This document shows, piece after piece, positions 9,738 to 18,993 of a stretch of DNA of 64,000 bases. Origin of the DNA: Brevibacterium marinum (lineage in GTDB: Bacteria > Actinomycetota > Actinomycetes > Actinomycetales > Brevibacteriaceae); the NCBI RefSeq assembly GCF_011927955.1, contig NZ_JAATJN010000001.1:2914001-2978000 (forward strand), given 5' to 3'. The notes under the pieces are model-generated. The model had not been told where the DNA came from. It made no database searches and was given only the letters and a program-made list of their open reading frames with translations. The position numbers and the translations under genes were made by a program. Position 1 is the stretch's first letter. Each line of letters starts with the position of its first letter.

Positions 9738-9833
9738 GGCGTGCCTTTCGTGTGGGAACACTTGTACGAATCCAGGCTAGCAGGACTTCCCCGTCCCACA
9801 GACTCGACATACCGACGGTATCAATCGCCGAGC

Positions 9834-10430
9834 TCATTTCGCGTTGCGCAGGGCCTTGGCCCACTGCGCCTGTGCCTTGGTCAGGCCCGAGCCCTGACGT
9901 CCGCCTCCCTTGCGCTCGGTGAGGTCCTTCTTGGCTCCGGGCGTCGACTGCGCGCTCAGAGCCCCACGCCACGAGTGGCAGATCGAAATGGCGAGTGCGT
10001 CCGCGGCATCCGCGGGTTTCGGGGGCGCATCCAGTTCGAGGATGCGGGCCACCATGTTCGTGACCTGCTTCTTGTCCGCGCGGCCCGAGCCGGTGATCGC
10101 GGCTTTGACCTCGGAGGGGGTGTGCATGGCCACGGGCAGCCCCCGCCTGGCGGCCAGGCCCATGGTCAGGCCCGAAACCTGAGCGGTGCCCATGATCGTG
10201 GAGACATCGTTGCGAGCGAAGACGCGCTCGATGGCCACGACATCGGGACGGTAGGTGTCCAGCCAGCTGTCGAACGCCTCGGCGAGGGCGCCCAGACGCA
10301 GGTCCACGGAGTCCGAGGACGGCGTCCGCAGAACATCCACCGCCACCATCGTGGCCTTGCGGGCGGGCAGGGTATCGATGACACCCAGCCCGCACCTGGT
10401 CAGGCCGGGATCAACACCGAGAATTCTCAT
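9834..10430 (-). CDS. ruvC: Crossover junction endodeoxyribonuclease RuvC
   Basis: 198 aa. RuvC resolves Holliday junctions by paired nicks. The RNase-H-like fold starts [19 protein letters not shown], with the first catalytic Asp at residue 7. A conserved Glu lies in VVAIERVF, and the later acidic cluster is in [15 protein letters not shown]. The C-terminal tail is longer and more basic than in E. coli. Its ATG shares one base with the TGA of the upstream yebC-family gene (TGATG), so re-initiation is likely. Confidence 0.95.
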   Translation of the reverse strand: MRILGVDPGLTRCGLGVIDTLPARKATMVAVDVLRTPSSDSVDLRLGALAEAFDSWLDTYRPDVVAIERVFARNDVSTIMGTAQVSGLTMGLAARRGLPVAMHTPSEVKAAITGSGRADKKQVTNMVARILELDAPPKPADAADALAISICHSWRGALSAQSTPGAKKDLTERKGGGRQGSGLTKAQAQWAKALRNAK

Positions 10431-11182
10431 CAGGCATCGAGTTCGGCGAGGACCTCGTCGCTGACATCGGCGTTGGAGTAGACATTCTGGACCTCATCAC
10501 TGTCCTCGAGGGCGTCGATGAGATTGAAGACCTTCCGGGCGGTGTCTGCGTCCAGGCTGACCTCCAACTCGGGGACGAAGGACGCCTCTGCCGAGTTGTA
10601 GTCGATTCCCGCGTCGACGAGCGCCGTGCGCACATCGACGAGGTCGGTCGCCTCGCAGATGATCTCGAAGGTCTCTCCCTCGCTCTTGACCTCTTCCGCG
10701 CCGGCGTCCAAGGTGGCGAGGACGATCGCGTCCTCATCGGTGCCTTCGGCCGAGACGATGATGACGCCCTTGCGATTGAAGTTGTAGGTCACCGAACCGG
10801 GGTCTGCCATGGACCCGCCGTTGCGCGTCACCGCCACGCGGACCTCCGAGGCCGCTCGGTTGCGGTTGTCGGTCAGGCATTCGATGAGCAGGGCGACGCC
10901 GCCGGCCGCATAGCCTTCGTAGAGAATGTTCTCGTAGTTGACCGCAGAACCGTCGAGGCCGCCTCCGCGTTTGACCGCGCGAGAGATGTTGTCGGCCGGG
11001 ACCGAGTTCTTCTTCGCCTTCTGGATCGCATCGAACAGCGTCGGATTGCCTTCGGGATCAGGACCACCGTTTCGAGCGGCAACCTCGATGTTCTTGATCA
11101 GCTTGGCGAAGAGTTTGCCGCGCTTCGAATCGATGGCAGCTTTCTTGTGTTTAGTCGTTGCCCATTTGGAATGACCTGACAC
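10430..11182 (-). CDS. YebC/PmpR family regulatory protein
   Basis: 250 aa starting at a GTG ([17 protein letters not shown] is the highly conserved family N-terminus) with GGAAGGAA 8 nt upstream. The family comprises DNA-binding transcriptional regulators and, in some members, translation factors that help ribosomes through proline stretches; which role applies cannot be told from sequence. Three-domain architecture and length are normal. It heads the yebC-ruvC-ruvA-ruvB order common in actinobacteria. Confidence 0.94.
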   Translation of the reverse strand: MSGHSKWATTKHKKAAIDSKRGKLFAKLIKNIEVAARNGGPDPEGNPTLFDAIQKAKKNSVPADNISRAVKRGGGLDGSAVNYENILYEGYAAGGVALLIECLTDNRNRAASEVRVAVTRNGGSMADPGSVTYNFNRKGVIIVSAEGTDEDAIVLATLDAGAEEVKSEGETFEIICEATDLVDVRTALVDAGIDYNSAEASFVPELEVSLDADTARKVFNLIDALEDSDEVQNVYSNADVSDEVLAELDA

Positions 11183-11229
11183 TGGTGTTCCTTCCTATAG
11201 ATACAGCCTTCAGAGTCTATACGCGTCCC

Positions 11230-11709
11230 TCAGTCGATGACGAGGGGATTCTCGGGCACCGAGCCCGCCGTGACGAGATCCATGAGGCTGAGCAGGTTCT
11301 TCGGGTAGATCGTTTCGGTCGTGGCCATCAGCTCCGTGCGGGACCACCAGCGAAATTCGAGCAGACTGCGCTTTTCGATGTCCGTCCACACGGCGTCCTC
11401 GAGCTCGATGTCCTCGCTTGTGCGGAACGCGAAGTACGTCTCGATCTGATGCAGCGATCTCTCCGTGAATTCGAAGATCTCATCGCGGGTGGCCAGGGGG
11501 CCGATGAGTTCGGCGGGTTCGCATTCGAGCCCCGTCTCCTCGGCGACTTCGCGAGCTGCGGTCTGTGCGGGGGTCTCTCCCATCTCGGAACCGCCGCCGC
11601 ATGTCATCCACCACTGATGAGTGGGCATGAGCAGATCCTGCGCTCGAATCAGGAGAACCTCGTCGCGCTCGTTGAGTAATACGACCCGTGAGGCTTTACG
11701 AGGTTTCAT
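11230..11709 (-). CDS. NUDIX hydrolase
   Basis: 159 aa from the ATG at 11709, which is preceded by GGAG 5 nt upstream; a longer in-frame start at 11778 has no support. The Nudix box is complete: a Gly-rich GGGSEMGETP followed by AAREVAEETGLE, matching GX5EX7REUXEEXGU. These enzymes cleave nucleoside diphosphates linked to another moiety; the substrate cannot be predicted. The extended WWMTCGGG before the box and a preference for acidic residues are the only specific features. It sits 47 bases downstream of the yebC-family start on the same strand. The 275 bases between it and the S9 peptidase gene hold no recognisable gene. Confidence 0.85.
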   Translation of the reverse strand: MKPRKASRVVLLNERDEVLLIRAQDLLMPTHQWWMTCGGGSEMGETPAQTAAREVAEETGLECEPAELIGPLATRDEIFEFTERSLHQIETYFAFRTSEDIELEDAVWTDIEKRSLLEFRWWSRTELMATTETIYPKNLLSLMDLVTAGSVPENPLVID

Positions 11710-11984
11710 GCTTCTCCAGGGGTTGACGATGAACTGACGCAGTTTGTGCAGAATAGTGAAGCGGCGAGCATTCAGCAAGACCGCTATCGTAACCGACTGA
11801 ACGATATCGGGAAGAGATCACGCGGCCAAGTCGATGCCCATCGTCGGCACGCATCATCACGGGTAGGGCGCGGTGATGCCGTCCGCGCGCAGTGAGGTTC
11901 CACCGCGTTCGGAGCGAGCGCGCGACGGTCGGGGATGTCAGGGGTGAGGAGCACGCCTCTGCGGCGGTGGTGTCGACCATCGGC

Positions 11985-14045
11985 TCAGCGAGTCGCCGAG
12001 GTCGTCTGATCGTCGACATCCGCGTCGACGTCGTCGCCCAGATGCCGGTCCCACCAGTCGAGCATCGCTTCGAACCGCTGCTGCCGATGCCGCGGCTGGC
12101 CCGAGCGTGAGAGCTCATGGTTCTCCCCCGGGAAGATGAGCATCTCGGTGTCCGTGCCGGCCCGCTGCAGTGCGGCGTAGTACTGCTGCGCCTGTTCGAG
12201 CGGGCAACGGAAGTCGAGTTCGGAATGCATCACCAGGCTGGGCGTGCGCACCTGCCAGGCGTGGGCCAACGGTGACTGCGCCGCGATGGCCCGCGGGTCT
12301 CGTGTGGTGTATTCCTCGGAGAAGAAACGACCGATGTCGGAGGTGCCGACGAAGCTGGTCGGGTCCAGGTAGCCGCGTTCGACGATGGCCGCTTCGAAGC
12401 GGTGGTCGTCTGTGGTGATCATCGCGGTGAGGTAGCCGCCGTAGGAACCGCCTTGGACGCCCAGGCGACTCGAATCGAGGTCGGGATCGGCTGCCAGTGC
12501 GCTGTCGAGGACAGCGAGGACATCGGCCATCGCGGGCTCTGCCATGTTCCCTCGCACCGCGGTCCCCCATGTCCGGGTGCGTCCGCCCGAGCCCCGGGGG
12601 TTCGCGTAGACGACGGCGTATCCCGCCGAGGCGAGCACCTGGGTTTCGTCGAACCAGCCGTGAGTGTACTGGGCGAAGGGTCCACCGTGGATGTTGAGAA
12701 TGACGGGAAACGGTCCCGGGCCGCTGGGTTTCGCGAGCCAGCCGGTGATGGTGCCGTCTTCTCCGTCGACTCGCAGCAGCTGCGGGAGGACCGAGTTGGC
12801 AGGGGCGGGATGCTGTCTGAGGACCGTCGGTGCGTGTGGGCCGGCAGCTCCCTCTTTCGCGAGTGCCCCTGTGCGTGTGGCGAGCCTGGTCCGTGCCAGC
12901 ACGGCCCCGCTCGTCGGAGTCTGTGCGGTGAAGACCACGGAATCTCCGGCGACGTCGAAGCCGTTGACCACGGTGGTGTCATCGGTGAGGAAGTCCAGTT
13001 CGTCGAGCCCGACCATCTGCGCGGTCACGTCGATCGCCGCGATACGGGTGGCGCCGTCGGTGTCGACGGCAGCGATGACGGCAGCGCCTGTCGGTCCGGA
13101 TCCCTGGGGCGCGGCGGAGCCGTCTGCACCGGTGCCGGCGATCCGGGGCCTGATCGCTGCGATCGAGACGGTCTCAGGGTCGGTCAGACGTCGCGTCTTC
13201 CCCGTTCGCAGCTCATGGACGAAGAGGCCGGGCATCTGCCCGACGAAGTCCAATTCGTCACGCGTGAGTTCATTGCCGACCATCAGCAGCGTCTCGTCGT
13301 CGATCCATCGGTGCATGTCCACGCTCATCCGCGGCAGTTCCACAGCTTCCGGATCCTGGCCGCCGAGCAGCCATACGGTCGAGCGGAGGTCGGGCTCACC
13401 GTGGTCGGGCTCCAGTGGGGCGAGAACGCTGATCCGCTCCCCGCCGGGTGAGAACTGTGGGTCGTGGACATCGGATTCGGGGGTCTTGAGAAGTGTCGAC
13501 AGCGGCACCTCGGCTCCGCCTGTGATTCCGGACTTGCCCAATCCGGGTTCGACGAGGTCGACGAGGAATGCCCGTGCAGGACGATCGTCGACGTAGCCGA
13601 CTCCGTTACTCAGGTACGCCGCCGAGGTGATTCGACGCGGTGCTTCCTCCCCTGCCGGAATGTCCTCGTCCTGTCCGCAGCGTCCGGGTTCGGCCACCCG
13701 CGCGACGTAGAGTGCCCGCGCACCTTCGTCGTCGAGTGCGAATTCGGAGACGCCGAGGTGGTTGTCGGTGACCCGGTGAGCCGTTTCGAGGCTGGGGCCG
13801 ACGAAGAGCTGAGCGGGTTCCTTCTTGGCTGCGCTCAGGTATCCGGACCAGTCGCGGCTGACCTCGGGCGCGTAGTCGCGCCAATTGTGGGTCAGCCGTG
13901 TCGAGGACTTCTCCTGCAGCGCGAACAGCTGCGAGAGGTAGCTGTTCGACTCGAGGTCGGGACGGGTGATGGTGATGACGGCTTCGCTGCCGCGCAGCAG
14001 TGGGGATGAGTACTCGGCGAGGGAGTCGAGGTCTTCGGGGTTCAT
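11985..14045 (-). CDS. S9 family (prolyl oligopeptidase-like) serine peptidase
   Basis: 686 aa. The start is placed at the ATG at 14045, which overlaps the HIT gene's stop by 4 bp (ATGA); an ATG at 14054 is possible. The N-terminal two thirds is a beta-propeller-like region. The C-terminal alpha/beta-hydrolase domain begins near ITGWLAKPSGPGPFPVILNIHGGP and carries the nucleophile GVQGGSYGGYLTAM, the Asp in HSELDFRCPLEQAQQ and the His in GENHELSRSG, so the triad is complete. No signal peptide is seen, so the enzyme should be cytosolic and act on peptides or acyl-peptides. It occupies the position where mycobacteria carry pgsA and pimA. Confidence 0.92.
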   Translation of the reverse strand: MNPEDLDSLAEYSSPLLRGSEAVITITRPDLESNSYLSQLFALQEKSSTRLTHNWRDYAPEVSRDWSGYLSAAKKEPAQLFVGPSLETAHRVTDNHLGVSEFALDDEGARALYVARVAEPGRCGQDEDIPAGEEAPRRITSAAYLSNGVGYVDDRPARAFLVDLVEPGLGKSGITGGAEVPLSTLLKTPESDVHDPQFSPGGERISVLAPLEPDHGEPDLRSTVWLLGGQDPEAVELPRMSVDMHRWIDDETLLMVGNELTRDELDFVGQMPGLFVHELRTGKTRRLTDPETVSIAAIRPRIAGTGADGSAAPQGSGPTGAAVIAAVDTDGATRIAAIDVTAQMVGLDELDFLTDDTTVVNGFDVAGDSVVFTAQTPTSGAVLARTRLATRTGALAKEGAAGPHAPTVLRQHPAPANSVLPQLLRVDGEDGTITGWLAKPSGPGPFPVILNIHGGPFAQYTHGWFDETQVLASAGYAVVYANPRGSGGRTRTWGTAVRGNMAEPAMADVLAVLDSALAADPDLDSSRLGVQGGSYGGYLTAMITTDDHRFEAAIVERGYLDPTSFVGTSDIGRFFSEEYTTRDPRAIAAQSPLAHAWQVRTPSLVMHSELDFRCPLEQAQQYYAALQRAGTDTEMLIFPGENHELSRSGQPRHRQQRFEAMLDWWDRHLGDDVDADVDDQTTSATR

Positions 14046-14641
14046 GAGTTCCATTCCTTCGACAGCGCTGCCTGCACGTCGGCGTGCACCTGCGGCAGAG
14101 CCTTGGTCTGCGCCACGACGGGCAGGAAGTTCGAGTCCCCGCTCCACCTGGGCACGATGTGCTGATGCAGGTGCGCGGCGATTCCTGCACCTGCCACAGG
14201 TCCTTGGTTCATGCCCAGGTTGAATCCGTCAGGAGACGACACGGCCCGGACCACGGACATCGCCTTCTGGGAGAACCGGGCGAGCTCCATGGTCTCCGAC
14301 TCCGTCAGGTCCGTGTAGTCCGCGACGTGGCGGTAGGGACAGATGAGGAGGTGGCCCGGATTGTAGGGGTACAGGTTGAGCACCGCGTACACTTCGTCAC
14401 CGCGGGCGACGATCAGGCCCTCTTCGTCGGACTTCGACGGCGCCGTGCAGAACGGGCATTCGGAGACACCGGTGTTCTTGGGCTTGTCCTGGCCGTCGAT
14501 GTAGACCATCCGGTGCGGTGTCCACAACCGCTGGAAGCCGTCGGGCTCGCCGGGGAAGCCCGCGGCAGCTTCGGGCTCCGGAATGCCCTCGAGGTGTTCG
14601 GGACCGCCCTCGCCGAGGCGGCTGTCTGCGGCCTCCGTCAT
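14042..14641 (-). CDS. HIT domain protein, probable Ap4A phosphorylase type
   Basis: 199 aa. The histidine triad [10 protein letters not shown] lies near the C-terminus, and the conserved [18 protein letters not shown] precedes it. CPFC at about residue 62 starts a probable zinc site. Actinobacterial HIT proteins next to thrS (Rv2613c in M. tuberculosis) are Ap4A phosphorylases, so diadenosine polyphosphates are the likely substrate; that is inference from family and context. Threonyl-tRNA synthetase and its relatives make Ap4A, which fits the thrS-HIT coupling by a 4-bp overlap seen here. Confidence 0.88.
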   Translation of the reverse strand: MTEAADSRLGEGGPEHLEGIPEPEAAAGFPGEPDGFQRLWTPHRMVYIDGQDKPKNTGVSECPFCTAPSKSDEEGLIVARGDEVYAVLNLYPYNPGHLLICPYRHVADYTDLTESETMELARFSQKAMSVVRAVSSPDGFNLGMNQGPVAGAGIAAHLHQHIVPRWSGDSNFLPVVAQTKALPQVHADVQAALSKEWNS

Positions 14642-16644
14642 ACTTGGGCCTTCGTTTCGATGGAGTCGACGATCCTGGTGACCGCCTCGGCGACGGACAC
14701 GCCGTTGTCCTGCTCACCATTGCGGAAGCGGAACGACACAGCGTTCGCATCGCGATCCTCCCCGCCGGCGATGAGCACGAAGGGCACCTTCGACTTCGAG
14801 GCGTTGCGGATCTTCTTCGGGAACCGATCGTCGCTGTCATCGATCTCGACGCGGGCACCCGCTGCCCTCAGCTGTGCGGCGACCTCGGCGAGGTAGTCGT
14901 TGAATTCCTCGGCCACGGGGATGCAGGTGACCTGGACCGGGGACAGCCACACCGGGTAGGCGCCCGCGTAGTGCTCGGTGAGCACGCCCAGGAACCGCTC
15001 GATCGAGCCGAACTTCGCCGAATGGATCATGACGGGGCGTTTGCGGGTTCCATCGGCGGCCTGGTACTCGAGGTCGAAGCGTTCGGGCTGGTTGAAGTCG
15101 AGCTGCACGGTCGACATCTGCCAGGTCCGGCCGATGGCGTCGCGGGCCTGGACGGAGACCTTGGGACCGTAGAACGCGGCTCCCCCGGGGTCGGGAACGA
15201 GTTCGAGGCCGGTCTCCCGCGCGACCTCTTCGAGGACCTGCGTGGCTTCGGCCCACTGCTCGTCGGAGCCGATGAACTTGTCCTGCTTCTTCTCGTCATC
15301 ACCTCGGGTGGACAGCTCGAGGTAGAAGTCGTCGAGACCGAAGTCACGGAGCAGGCTGAGGACGAACTCGAGCAGGTGCCGGATCTCCTTCGCAGCGTCC
15401 TCCTGCGCCACATAGGAGTGGGAATCGTCCTGGGTCAGTGCGCGCACGCGAGTGAGCCCGTGGACGACGCCGGAAGCCTCGTCGCGGTACACGGTGCCGA
15501 ACTCGAAGAGTCGCAGCGGAAGTTCACGGTAGGAACGGCCGCGTGAGCGGAAGATGAGGTTGTGCATCGGGCAGTTCATCGCTTTGAGGCGATAGGGGGT
15601 GCCCTCCTTGACGATCTCCCCGGAATCGTCCCGGACCTCGTCGACGGAGATCGGGGCGAACATGTTCTCCCCGTAGTACGGCAGGTGTCCCGAGGTGTAG
15701 TAGAGGGTCTCCTTCGAGATGTGCGGAGTCCCGACGTACTCGAAGCCCTCTTCGATGTGGCGGGCGCGGACGTAGTCCTCCATCTCGCGCTTGATGACAC
15801 CGCCCTTGGGATGGAAGACGGGCAGACCGGAACCGAGCTCTTCGGGGAACGAGAACAGGTCGAGTTCGGCACCGAGCTTGCGGTGGTCGCGGCGCTCCGC
15901 CTCGGCGAGGCGTTCCTGGTGGGCTTTGAGGTCGTCTTTCGACGCCCAGGCCGTGCCGTAGACCCGCTGCAGGCTCGCATTGGCCTGATCGCCGCGCCAG
16001 TAGGCGGCAGAGGAGCGGGTGACGGCGAACCCGTTGCCGATGAGCTTGGTGGTGGGCAGGTGCGGTCCGCGGCAGAGATCCTGCCACAGGACATCGCCCT
16101 TGCGATCGACGTTCTCGTAGACGGTGAGCTCACCGGCTCCGATTTCGACGGAGGCCGAGTCGTCCGCGCCGGCGCCCTTGTCGTCGATGAGTTCGAGCTT
16201 GTAGGGCTCGTGCGCCATGCGCTCGCGCGCTTCCGCCTCGTCCACGACGACGCGATTGAAGGTCTGGCCGGCCTTGACGATCTGAGCGGCCCGCTTCTGA
16301 ATCGCCTTGAGATCGTCGGGGGTGAACGGTTCGGCCACGTCGAAGTCGAAGTAGTAGCCGTCGGTGATGTAGGGGCCGATGCCCAGCTTGGCATCGGGGA
16401 ACAGGTCCTGGACCGCCTGAGCCGTGACGTGGGCGGTCGAGTGGCGCAGGATGTCGAGTCCTGCCGGAGAGTCGATGGTGATGGGAGCGATCGAATCGCC
16501 CGCGGCGAGCTCGCGGCTGAGGTCGACGGGCTGCCCATCGAGCCACATTGCAACGACCGTGCGGTCCGTGGAGAAGATCTCCGTACCGGTCAGTCCCTGT
16601 TTCCAAGGAATGGTCTCACCCGCGCAGTCAATGCTGTCTGCCAC
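14638..16644 (-). CDS. thrS: Threonine--tRNA ligase
   Basis: 668 aa. The class II enzyme charges tRNA-Thr. The order is: a TGS-like N-terminus (about 1-65), the editing domain with HSTAH, the catalytic core with motif 2 ([19 protein letters not shown]) and motif 3 ([16 protein letters not shown]), then the anticodon-binding domain ending in [16 protein letters not shown] sequence (actual [20 protein letters not shown]). It is translationally coupled to the HIT gene. No T-box structure was found in the 185 bases upstream; the strong hairpin there belongs to the preceding gene. Confidence 0.96.
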   Translation of the reverse strand: MADSIDCAGETIPWKQGLTGTEIFSTDRTVVAMWLDGQPVDLSRELAAGDSIAPITIDSPAGLDILRHSTAHVTAQAVQDLFPDAKLGIGPYITDGYYFDFDVAEPFTPDDLKAIQKRAAQIVKAGQTFNRVVVDEAEARERMAHEPYKLELIDDKGAGADDSASVEIGAGELTVYENVDRKGDVLWQDLCRGPHLPTTKLIGNGFAVTRSSAAYWRGDQANASLQRVYGTAWASKDDLKAHQERLAEAERRDHRKLGAELDLFSFPEELGSGLPVFHPKGGVIKREMEDYVRARHIEEGFEYVGTPHISKETLYYTSGHLPYYGENMFAPISVDEVRDDSGEIVKEGTPYRLKAMNCPMHNLIFRSRGRSYRELPLRLFEFGTVYRDEASGVVHGLTRVRALTQDDSHSYVAQEDAAKEIRHLLEFVLSLLRDFGLDDFYLELSTRGDDEKKQDKFIGSDEQWAEATQVLEEVARETGLELVPDPGGAAFYGPKVSVQARDAIGRTWQMSTVQLDFNQPERFDLEYQAADGTRKRPVMIHSAKFGSIERFLGVLTEHYAGAYPVWLSPVQVTCIPVAEEFNDYLAEVAAQLRAAGARVEIDDSDDRFPKKIRNASKSKVPFVLIAGGEDRDANAVSFRFRNGEQDNGVSVAEAVTRIVDSIETKAQV

Positions 16645-16717
16645 TGATCTTCTCCGTTCGTCTGTGTTGGGTTGCCTCGCGACTAGAGTCTAGTACGGAT
16701 CCGGCGCTGCCAAATCA

Positions 16718-16749
16718 GTTGGGTGGCAGTCGTGAGACTGCCACCCAAC
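16718..16749 (-). terminator. 14-bp perfect hairpin, terminator of the upstream membrane-protein gene
   Basis: Arms at 16718-16731 and 16736-16749 pair perfectly around a GTGA/TCAC tetraloop. On the minus strand it lies about 80 bases after the stop of the gene ending at 16830 and about 70 bases before thrS. No strong U-tract follows, as is common in actinobacterial terminators. Confidence 0.7.
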
Positions 16750-16829
16750 AGGTAAATTATACGCAGTCGTCGATGTCTGCGCGGTCAGCGTTCATGCCGG
16801 TCGGGATCGGAGCGACGTCCCGACGCGAA

Positions 16830-18179
16830 TCACGCGGCCTTGCTGAATTCGAACTTCTTGCCTTTGCCGAGGTCCTCACTCAGGGTCAGCGTGAGATGGA
16901 GTTTGTCGAGCTCGGCCGAGGGGACGCCGTAGGCAAGCTGAACCGTGTTCTCACCGCCGGCCGGGACCGGGTCGTTGAACACGAGGTTGCTCTTGAACTT
17001 GCTGCCTTCGAAGACGGGCTCGTACTCCTTGCCCGCACCGTCATCTGCGTCAAGGCTGGCCAGACTCAGGTCGGCGTCACTGCTCCCACTGTTCTTGAGC
17101 GTGACCGTCACGACCGCGATCTCGCCGTTGGAGGACTCCGCCCCCATGGCCGAATCGGTGGTGGTGTCCGACTGCACGGCAACGGCAGCGGTCAGGTCGG
17201 TGCCGATCTCGACCCCTCCGCCCTCGACCGGAGGCGCCTCTTCGCCGCCTTCAGGCGCGCCCTCGCCCGAACCCTGGCTGGGGTCCTGAGCCGGTGCGGC
17301 GGGGCCCGCCGGTGCTGCCGACGAGGACTGCTCTTGGGAAGCCTCGTTGATCGCGGTGATGAACAGTCCGCCGAAGATCAGTGTGAGGATGATCGATACG
17401 ATCGAGAACAGGATTGCGACGAAGCTCAGGATCATGCCGGTGATCGTCAGGCCCTTGTTGTTCGCAAGCCCCTTCTTGATCGAGGACATGCCGATGAACG
17501 CGAAGATCGCACCGGCGATGCCGAAGATGATCCCGATGCCGAAGAAGATCGAGAGGACGATGCCGACGATGCCGCCGATCAGCGCCAGGATCCCCCAGAT
17601 GTTCTTCGAGCTGCCGCCGCCGGAACCGGCCGAGTACGACCCGTAGGAGGCATTGGGGTTGGCAGGTATGAACTGGTCCGACGAACCGTCGGCTCCCGCA
17701 TAGGCCGGCTGCTGACCGTACTGGTTGGGGTCATAGCCCTGCGCATTGGGGTCGTAGTTCTGGTCCTGGCCGTAAGGGTTCTGGCCGTACGGGTTCTGGG
17801 CGTACGGCTGACCATAGCCGCCCTGGTTCGGGTCATAGCCGGGAGCGCCGGTGCCATCGGGCTGACCGTACTGGGGCTGAGAGCCGTACTGCGGCTGTGC
17901 GCCGTACTGGGGTGGCTGTGCGCCGTACTCGGGCGGCTGCTGATTCGGATCGTTCTGCGAGCCGTACTGCGGCTGGGGCGGCTGCTGGCCGTTGCTCTGT
18001 GAACCGTACTGCGGCTGAGAACCGTATTGAGGTGGCTGTTGGCCGCCGTTCTGGTCTCCCCCGAAGTCGGGCGCGTAGGGCGACTGGCTGTCTGGGCCCT
18101 GGTCGTTGGGGTTCGGGCCGTTGGAATTCTGATTTCCCGAACCGCTGTTCGGTTCATACGGGTTCTGAGGAGTAGACAT
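16830..18179 (-). CDS. Membrane protein with Tyr/Gln/Gly/Pro-rich N-terminus and DUF4352-like C-terminus
   Basis: 449 aa from the ATG at 18179 (MSTPQNPYEP), which is preceded by CGGAG; an upstream in-frame start is unsupported. Residues about 1-195 are low-complexity and built from short units such as QPQYGSQ, QPPQYGAQ, NPYGQ and YDPNQ. Two to three hydrophobic segments follow (GILALIGGIVGIVLSIFFGI; ITGMILSFVAILFSIVSIIL), resembling DUF4190. The C-terminus (about 330-449) looks like an extracellular beta-sandwich of the DUF4352/telokin-like type (VTVTLKNSGSSDADLSLASL). The most likely topology is a cytosolic disordered tail, membrane pair and outside domain. No function can be assigned. It forms its own transcription unit. 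Confidence 0.8.
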   Translation of the reverse strand: MSTPQNPYEPNSGSGNQNSNGPNPNDQGPDSQSPYAPDFGGDQNGGQQPPQYGSQPQYGSQSNGQQPPQPQYGSQNDPNQQPPEYGAQPPQYGAQPQYGSQPQYGQPDGTGAPGYDPNQGGYGQPYAQNPYGQNPYGQDQNYDPNAQGYDPNQYGQQPAYAGADGSSDQFIPANPNASYGSYSAGSGGGSSKNIWGILALIGGIVGIVLSIFFGIGIIFGIAGAIFAFIGMSSIKKGLANNKGLTITGMILSFVAILFSIVSIILTLIFGGLFITAINEASQEQSSSAAPAGPAAPAQDPSQGSGEGAPEGGEEAPPVEGGGVEIGTDLTAAVAVQSDTTTDSAMGAESSNGEIAVVTVTLKNSGSSDADLSLASLDADDGAGKEYEPVFEGSKFKSNLVFNDPVPAGGENTVQLAYGVPSAELDKLHLTLTLSEDLGKGKKFEFSKAA

Positions 18180-18357
18180 GAGTGCTCCGAAGTCTTGTTC
18201 GATGATTACTGTCACCAGCGTACTAGTAAATGCGCCCCATCCCCCATGTCGGCGGCGTGGCAGTCCTGACACACACCTGACACACGGTGGTCGCGTCCGC
18301 CCCGACTACACGACGCGAGCACCGCGCGGATGAGTGCCCCGAAGGCGGGGGTTACAA

Positions 18358-18367
18358 CCCCCCCCCC
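18358..18367. repeat. C10 homopolymer beside an inverted GCGGGGG...CCCCCGC
   Basis: Ten consecutive C residues lie in non-coding sequence between the tRNA terminator and the membrane-protein gene. They follow GGGGGTT, so a G/C hairpin could form. Such a run is prone to slippage and to sequencing error. Confidence 0.8.
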
Positions 18368-18393
18368 GCACCTCCAGATGCTGGGAGGGCACA

Positions 18394-18441
18394 GCAGAGG
18401 AAGCCCGCTCTCTCGAATCTGAGAGAGCGGGCTTCCTCTGC
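18394..18441 (-). terminator. 21-bp perfect hairpin ending the tRNA operon
   Basis: Arms at 18394-18414 and 18421-18441 are perfectly complementary around a 6-nt loop. It lies 32 bases beyond the 3' end of the last tRNA on the minus strand. It can fold in either orientation, but nothing approaches it from the plus strand. Confidence 0.75.
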
Positions 18442-18473
18442 ACGAACTCGGGCCGCATCGACCTCGAAGTCTG

Positions 18474-18545
18474 TGCGCGATACTGGGATCGAACCAGTGA
18501 CCTCTTCCGTGTCAGGGAAGCGCGCTACCGCTGCGCCAATCGCGC
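18474..18545 (-). tRNA. tRNA-Val (GAC)
   Basis: 72 nt. The acceptor GCGCGAT pairs with ATCGCGC, the D stem is GCGC/GCGC, the anticodon stem CTTCC/GGAAG encloses loop CTGACAC (anticodon GAC), and the T stem ACTGG/CCAGT encloses TTCGATC. Discriminator A; the CCA end is not encoded. It reads GUC/GUU codons and is identical to the neighbouring Val-CAC gene except at two loop bases. Confidence 0.96.
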
Positions 18546-18581
18546 CCTATTCATTTGTTGCACCGGGACACAAGGCCCCTG

Positions 18582-18653
18582 TGCGCGATACTGGGATCGA
18601 ACCAGTGACCTCTTCCGTGTGAAGGAAGCGCGCTACCGCTGCGCCAATCGCGC
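18582..18653 (-). tRNA. tRNA-Val (CAC)
   Basis: 72 nt with the same arms as the Val-GAC gene; the anticodon loop is TTCACAC (anticodon CAC, reading GUG). Positions 32 and 34 are the only differences between the two. CCA is not encoded. Confidence 0.96.
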
Positions 18654-18687
18654 CGACTCACCAACAGCAAGCCGTTGGGCGAATCCG

Positions 18688-18758
18688 AGGTGGCGACGGG
18701 ATTCGAACCCGTGTATACGGCTTTGCAGGCCGCTGCCTCGCCTCTCGGCCACGCCACC
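18688..18758 (-). tRNA. tRNA-Cys (GCA)
   Basis: 71 nt. The acceptor GGTGGCG pairs with CGCCACC, the anticodon loop CTGCAAA gives GCA, and the T arm is ACGGGTTCGAATCCCGT. Discriminator U is the usual identity base for tRNA-Cys. Confidence 0.96.
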
Positions 18759-18784
18759 GCCAAGGCAGTGCCATGACGCCTCCG

Positions 18785-18857
18785 AGCGGATGACGGGATT
18801 CGAACCCGCGACCCTCACCTTGGCAAGGTGATGCTCTACCAGCTGAGCCACATCCGC
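18785..18857 (-). tRNA. tRNA-Gly (GCC)
   Basis: 73 nt. The acceptor begins GCGGATG, the anticodon loop TTGCCAA gives GCC, and the T arm is CGGGTTCGAATCCCG. Discriminator U. It is the promoter-proximal gene of the four-tRNA cluster. Confidence 0.96.
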
Positions 18858-18981
18858 ATTTCTCGCTGCCGGGTTTCCCTGGCAACGGAATACAACTCTA
18901 TACGCCGGTGGCGGTCCATGCAAAATCGGATTCGAGTGATCGTGCTCACACGCACAAATCGAGCTTTCAGACTCATCCACT

Positions 18982-18987
18982 TATATT
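18982..18987 (+). promoter_or_regulatory. Likely -10 box (TATATT) for a leaderless transcript
   Basis: TATATT ends 6 nt before the GTG at 18994, so the transcript should begin at or next to the start codon. No convincing -35 is visible. Confidence 0.5.
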
Positions 18988-18993
18988 GGAAGG

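Noticed and set aside
16645..16829. T-box or other riboswitch upstream of thrS
   Set aside because: No T-box sequence or specifier stem was found; the hairpin fits a terminator for the previous gene.
18474..18653. Repeated 72-nt block considered as a CRISPR-like or IS repeat
   Set aside because: Both copies fold as tRNA-Val genes, and there are only two of them.
18474..18857. tRNA cluster as an integration (att) site
   Set aside because: No integrase, duplicated tRNA 3' end or foreign DNA lies next to it.
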